A DNA stretch of 64,000 nt from NCBI GenBank assembly GCA_030248065.1, contig JASAMV010005414.1, forward strand, positions 1 through 64,000, written 5' to 3'. Below are positions 58,436 through 64,000 of this stretch, piece by piece (position 1 is the stretch's first letter; the number at the start of each line of letters is the position of its first letter). Under the pieces are notes generated by a model. That model saw only the letters and a program-made list of their open reading frames with translations. It had not been told where the DNA came from and made no database searches. This DNA is from Rhynchonema sp. JSB1_4 (taxonomy: Eukaryota; Nematoda; Chromadorea; Monhysterida; Xyalidae). A program made the position numbers and the translations under genes.

Positions 58436-59315
58436 CGTTGACAGTATTTGGTGATTGATTGTTAGCAAGGGTCTGTGGTCTGAGTAAGTATGATGACTAT
58501 GAATATTATGTGTGAGTGAGTACTTATTGTTGATAAAAGTTATCTTCCGATTACAGTGAGAATAAATGGATGTAAAGGCAAACTACACTAACACGAACCC
58601 GATTTCGAAGGTGGTGTGTATTCAAAACGAATAGAAAGAGAAAATCATCATGCCCCACTTTGTATTCTTCAACGTGTAACACTTCCCAAATCAGCAGCCA
58701 CGTATGAATGTTTCACTATTCTGCCAGCTGCGAAATCGGGCTCGTGTTGGCGTAGTTTGTCTATATGTACTTCAACCAGATTTTGAAAGAAGCACATCAG
58801 AGCAATGTCCCGCTTGTTTAGCTGCACCATATCGAAACATGGTTTACACGTTTTACCAAATTAACGACACAGGAACACGCGAAAATAAAGTTAAACCATG
58901 CATTACAGTGTGACCTCTCAACTAGGCAGCAAGAAATTCAAAACAAGTCGTGAGTTAATATGACTGGCGAACTGTCGTCACAGGCTCACCGTCGCAGATA
59001 TTCATGAAAATACACATTTTCGCAGCGTACAACGTATGAACATTTCGTGAATAAGCGGAAACATAACTTCAGTTCAGTAACATCGAAAAAACCTAAACTT
59101 TTTTCGAAATGAGCATGAACAAAGAACATGGACATACACATTAAAGTTAAGCATGCACGAAGTAATGTCAGACATGTTTTGAGAAGTTTGAGAATTTTCA
59201 CGAATAGATCGATTGCAAGTTTCTGGGTAATTATATCCATTAGAAAACACGGCCAGTACAAGCCACATTCACAACTCAACTCAAATCACTTATCCGAAAA
59301 CAGGCTATTTTCAGC

Positions 59316-61220
59316 TCAATATACGCGCTCGTAATAATTTATCCCCATTTCCGCGACGAGGTAGATATATTGCGGCATCATCCAGGTGTCCTCTTTGGCA
59401 GCGAACAACGTGCAATTACCGGTGGCTTGTCCGAACGTGAAACTCAGACATCCTTCCGTCAATTGGCATTCGAACGCGCACAAACGACCGTCACCCGGGT
59501 CGCCCGAAACTATCTTCGTGCGCATTAGACCTGAAAGCGGTGTATCGAAGAAACAACCGGGGTTGACCTAAAAAATCTGGCGTAAATATATTGCAGATAC
59601 TGAATTTAATTGACACTTACTTGGAGCGCTCGCAGTTCCGTTCACTCCCATGTTCTCGTGCTTCAGGTCGCATTTTTGGAAGGGTGCCACTGAAATTGAC
59701 TATAAAAACAATATTTTACAGCGGATTCTGACCAAAACTATCGTGAACCTGTAATAAAAACAAATTCGCACCGATTTCGCCAATACATTGTTTGGTTGTG
59801 GCGCAGTTAACGCCACCCACGTAACTACTGCTGCCCATGAAACTGCCACAATTTGCCGTCACACTGGATTGGCCCATAATTTCTCGATGAACTGAGGGAC
59901 TGTTGGCTGGATCGGGCGTCAACGGGTCCAACATCCAGGTTCCTGTGCCTCCCATTGCTTTCAATCCGGTCCAGTACGTCTGTATGTCCCAAATAATGAC
60001 GTTACAGCCCATACCTTCTTGACAGTGGTCAAAGTGCTGGGCAATTCGATCTTTAATCTGCCACTGCTAAGCATAAAAGGCGTGTTTATTTGTTTGCACA
60101 CTCGTACTCTGTTTTTTTTATATCAACACTGTTCACTTGAGACAAACTTTCTGTCCTCCAAAGCATGTTTTGAGACTACAAACAAAGAGCTCAAAGCTTG
60201 CCGGCCATACCAAGACACTTTTTCTACAGAAAAACGCACCACTGAAGGGCTCAGGATTGCGTTTAGCTTCACAGCCGCTTGATCGGTGTAGAAGCGTGCC
60301 GGGCGGGCGCCGAATTGGGCCAAATTACTCTAACAGTCGTCCCAACTGCGGGTACCGCTCGATACGAAGTAACAACTCGAGCCCACGTATCGACCGCCCA
60401 ACTGGATGCAGTCCATTCGACGACGATTTGTGACCATATCTAATATTATCTTCCGGTTTTTCTCAAATACGTTCACAGTTTAGGACAAACGCTAAGCCAT
60501 GCTTCTTCTTTTCCAACACACAGACGTTAAAAAAATTGCCACCTGCAAAATTGTGCCCTGACTCACTTTCTTCGTCCGACAAATAAGGCACTTCTGAAAA
60601 ATCGGCAATCTGGGGTTTGTTTCAGATCAGAGTGCTAGAGTCGCCGGCTACAAGAAAACTTGCATTTAGCACTTACGGTATTCGCACATAGGTACGATGC
60701 CGTAGTAGCTGATCGTGCACGAAATGTCTTCCATTTGCAGAACACCTCCCGAGAGCGCACCACGTGCGCAGTCCTCGACGTTGTTCCAGTTATTCTGCAC
60801 GGCTGGGTCGCAGACAATGTCGCTGGGAAGCGGTCCACCGGAAAATAGTATGCAACTGTGCTAAATTAAGAGCCCTCCCAAGAGTTGGGAACAAACTCCA
60901 TTTAGTAAGAATGCCGGCAAGCACAGCCCACCGACTGATTGCACGATTTCTCACCAGACACCAACTCACATCCTCCACACGGTTCGTTGGTTTTGTTTGG
61001 TTGCACGAGCCCAATCCAGATAAAGTTTTTGTTCGCCTGAATGCGCAGTGCGTTCATCAGTTGTTGAAAGGTGTGGCTGGAGTCGGGAGCCTGGGTGATG
61101 GGTTGTTGTCGTTACAATATTGATTCGCTTGAATCCAACTGCGAGACGTCGCGTCGTTTTTGTCGATCGAGAAACAACGACTGCCTTGACGCAACGTCAG
61201 ATACCAGTGCCCGTCGCAGT
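59316..61220 (-). CDS. Secreted C-type lectin (two CTLDs) with PAN-like C-terminus, disrupted
   Basis: Exons seen on the minus strand: 61220-60970, 60822-60677, 60593-60567, 60439-60273, 60057-59772, 59689-59621, 59530-59316 (stop). The first CTLD runs from CDGHWYLTLRQGSRCF through IWIGLVQPN to VPMCEY. The second runs from DCIQLGG...SCYFV through YWTGLKAMGGTGTWML to VNCATTKQCIGEI. The cysteine-rich end (CAFECQLTEGCLSFTF...NCTLF) looks like a PAN/apple fold. Such proteins are extracellular carbohydrate or ligand binders. Oddities: a one-base frameshift near 61093-61099 inside CTLD1; an unclear phase between the first two exons; and an in-frame TAG at 60330-60332 where a CTLD residue is expected (SWDDC-stop-SNLAQFG). 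From exon 3 on, phases fit. No start or signal exon is certain; a candidate lies near 61440-61530. It may be a decaying gene or contain sequence errors. Confidence 0.68.
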
Positions 61221-61699
61221 CTGGGAACGGAGGTCGAAGGTGGACACGGCGCCGGTATTTTACTTTTTTGGTTTGGGACGCGACAGTCAGAAAAACTGTT
61301 ATGCAATGTCCGTTCGTGACGTATTTACCGAGAGATAGAAGTTTACAACTACACAGACTCAAAGTTGGAACGATCTGAGTCGTGTTTCAGGAATAAAACA
61401 TCTTCTTTAAAAATAATTTTTACCACGTACCTTCATTTGAGCCTGTGCCTTGTGCGAACGGCGTGAACGATCACAAAGCACACTAGTGTGTGTGCGATTG
61501 CAGTAGTTATGTAGGATTGCATTGACGGTTTGACGAACTTTCGGAATGAAGTGATGATCAGAGCAAAATTACAAAACGTGCGGTAAGCAGAAATACAGTG
61601 TGCTTGACAGCCAACAAGTTTACCAGTATGACAGAAATCAATCAACGGCACCAGAGGCAGGCAGCAGTTGCAGTGTACGGAGCTACCGAAACTCATTTA

Positions 61700-62569
61700 T
61701 CAAGCACGATGTTGACAACAACAGGCACAATTGTTTTGTCCTCAAGTTACCATTCCTGAACCCTATCTGGTGTACTGCTCCAAGCTGTTTGTGTTTGTGA
61801 AATGAAAGGCTGAAATTGTGTAACCATGGAAGTAATATGTATGTATGGAGGTACTTTATTGGTAGTCTATTATAGGCATAAATACGTGATGTCCGGTCAT
61901 CACCTGCCAGGTTTAGGATGCCCCAGGTGATATTAACCCGACTGCCTCAACCCACACTCGTTGATGAGCAAGCCTGGATCATCGGCAGTGGGATTTCGTT
62001 TCGTTTCGTTTCGTTTTACTTTTCATGGTTATAACCACAAGGCATATGCGCAACATCAATATAATCATTGATAAAATGGATCGCATAACCTTATACTGGC
62101 AAAAAAAAAACGTTTGTGATTATCGCAGTTCAGTCTCACAGTTTGCGATTTGAATGGTCAGGTGTCCAGAAACGGATTGTCATACGAAACGTATGTACAA
62201 AAAGACACAGCAATTGTCCCATCGATCACACCATGGATGGCCTTGGAAAGCAAATTGCTAAACGATTATTCCATTCGAAATATGGGTTTGCATGCCATAG
62301 AATGTACAATCAAATTTCTATGATAGCGTTTATGTACCCGTGTTTTTCTACAATTGCTGTTGACATCTACTGTACATGTGACTGGAATAATCCAGCATGC
62401 GCCCCATTTCGATTGCGAGACCAAAAATAACCAGAAACTATGACGCGCACTTCTGAGTTCGCTGTTGGGACACTTTGTGTAGGCTAATGTTGTGACTAGG
62501 CAGCATGTGAGCTAAGAACACTCACATGACTGATAACAGCTTGCGAACGTTTATAATGTGTGATCTTAC
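61700..62569. other. No supported gene
   Basis: There are only simple-sequence features: TTTCGTTTCGTTTCGTTT at 61998-62016 and a 10-A run at 62101. No exon chain found. Confidence 0.4.
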
Positions 62570-62776
62570 GTTGCATGTTCAGTTGCAGTGCAGTTCGGAC
62601 TTGTGTATTTTGGTAAATGTAGAATCTATCTACATCTCCGTCGCGACATGTGGCATAACCTGATCGAGTGAACCTGTGGCAATCGTGAATTGTGAAAAAG
62701 AAGTCCAGTGTCCCCTTGTAGTGTGGCCGCTTGTTATGCGGTCTGGCACACAAATTTGTGCTGCCTGAAATGCAGT
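62570..62776 (-). CDS. Possible exon of an unrecognised cysteine-containing protein
   Basis: A 207-nt open stretch lies between a TTTTTTCAG acceptor and a GTAAGA donor, phase 1 at both ends. It encodes DCISGSTNLCARPHNKRPHY and RSGYATCRDGDVDRFYIYQN. I do not recognise it. Possible upstream exons at 62822-63252 are not convincing. Confidence 0.35.
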
Positions 62777-63773
62777 CTGAAAAAAGCACATTTTGTGACG
62801 TGCTTCTAAAAGTTTGACTTTTTAAAAATTAATTTCGAAATCGAACCGTCGCGCGAAATCGACGGAACTGCGCTCTGGACGTCGCCAATGGCTTGTCGAG
62901 AGGGGAGGAATGATCGTGTCTACTGGCTGCGACTCCTGGAGGGTCGTCTCACCTCCAGTACAACACTCCAGCACTGGTGTACCGATCGCCAACGAGCCTC
63001 TCTGTCTCATCTTCAACTCAATATTCAATTCGATGCTACAACCGGTCAACAACAGTAGAGTGATGTCAACGCAACGAACTGCAACGAAATCGAAATCGAA
63101 TTGAAACCCCGCGATATCACCCACCAGAAAGCAGACGACACGACGGATAGAAAGCGCAGAGCACGAAAGTTTGCCATCGGCGTCAACAAGATAAAAAAAT
63201 ACAAGATAAATTCAAATTCTGAACCGATGGCGGACTTTGTTGGTTCATGCATATAGGTAGCACGAAGTTGGTGTTGTGCAAGTTAGCAGGTCACAACAAT
63301 CCACTAGCGCTTTATATTGGATAGGATTAAAGAGCGGAGAAACTTCGTATCCGAAAAGCGAAAAAAGGGTGTATTTTTCGAAAATACTGTGCTGGATGGG
63401 AATACTATTTGGTTATGTTCTCTGTTCAAAGTTCGTCCGCATGAAAACGGGATGGCACGGGGTATCCAAAATCCTTTTGAGATCTTTGTTGCACAAAACT
63501 TCCATTCTCCAGTCTGGGATGATGCTAACCTTGCGCTTTTTTGAATCCGCTTAAGCTATTGTTGCAACGCAAGTTCTTGTGGACCCAGAAAACTGCCTTT
63601 GAACTGTCTTTTGCGTGAACGACCAGTAGCGAGCTTTGCTCTTTCATGAATAATACTGTGAGTGTTGTGTCATGCCCGTTAGTGGCCACGAAAAATGACC
63701 AATACTTAACTAAGCATGCTGTAATTTCAGGATGGTGAATAATTGCGCATAAATATATAGCTTTTCACGAATT

Positions 63774-64000
63774 ATGCAATTCACCAAACTTGGCATGTTG
63801 GTATGGTTGCTTTGCCTGATTGTTCAAGGCGACCTGAAAAGACTTGGAAGGCGTGGACGTGAGTGTTCAAAGAATTTTTAACATGTTTCTTTTTCAATGA
63901 CAGTTCTAAATTCACTGATGGCGAACACCGGTCGCGCAGCAGAAATCGCATATTCTTTGAGCGTCGGTTTTGACTCGGTTCCGCCATATTCACTGGGTTA
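63774..64000 (+). CDS. Start of a secreted-protein gene, runs off window
   Basis: Exon 1 (63774-63857) encodes the signal peptide MQFTKLGMLVWLLCLIVQG followed by DLKRLGRRG, ending at GTGAGT in phase 1. Exon 2 starts after TTCAATGACAG at about 63902. It stays open to the window end in the matching phase: LNSLMANTGRAAEIAYSLSV and GFDSVPPYSLG. A basic site (GRRG) after the signal peptide could be a propeptide cleavage point. Family unknown. Confidence 0.6.

Noticed and set aside
60330..60332. Stop-codon reassignment (TAG as sense), prompted also by TAG at 2271
   Set aside because: Two cases in damaged or mobile sequences are better explained by mutation. TAG also ends the LAP gene model.
63317..63544. 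A 75-codon plus-strand ORF ending near 63544
   Set aside because: No splice signals, family or start context. Two overlapping frames are equally open.

Overview
This window is animal nuclear DNA. It has spliced genes with short T-rich 3' splice sites (TTTTCAG/TTTCAG type) and long AT-rich introns, and no bacterial-style gene packing. Scattered degenerate blocks of the hexamer TTAGGC (GCCTAA on the other strand), the nematode telomere unit, together with the splice sites and a C-type lectin/PAN gene, suggest a nematode or another small ecdysozoan. That assignment is inference. All exon models were built by hand from splice signals, reading phase and protein family patterns.

Layout. 1-2.6 kb: the EN-RT reading frame of a non-LTR retrotransposon (minus strand), open to the window edge. 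3.3-4.9 kb: three DNA transposons nested inside one another. 6.4-7.7 kb: two palindromic elements. 8.4-11.4 kb: a Cys-loop ligand-gated receptor ectodomain gene (plus), resembling an acetylcholine-binding protein and lacking a visible channel domain. 10-20 kb: miniature hAT, Tc1-type and Harbinger-like elements around a possible small secreted-protein gene. 18.5-27.2 kb: a twelve-exon LAP-type leucine-rich-repeat gene (minus). Its intron 9 holds a GC-rich 755-codon same-strand ORF preceded by an array of hairpins with one shared loop. 27.2-36.9 kb: no gene supported. 36.9-46.4 kb: a complete eleven-exon ceramide glucosyltransferase gene (minus). 46.6-54 kb: a graveyard of nested miniature transposons, many still bracketed by perfect 8-bp target duplications. 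57.3-58.4 kb: a three-exon gene for a small membrane protein of unknown function (minus). 59.3-61.2 kb: a two-lectin-domain plus PAN gene (minus) carrying a frameshift and an in-frame TAG. 63.8 kb to the end: the start of a secreted-protein gene (plus).

The host genes are unrelated housekeeping, polarity, secreted and receptor genes and form no pathway. The most unusual item is the hairpin array at 22766-22904 with its ORF. Four adjacent hairpins have unrelated stem sequences that are each perfectly self-complementary, yet share an 18-19 nt loop, and the ORF start codon lies in the last stem. This looks like a selected RNA or DNA structure, perhaps the leader of an undescribed mobile or virus-like element. 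The second theme is the dense hAT-type nesting, where empty and filled sites within the window allow precise boundaries and insertion order.
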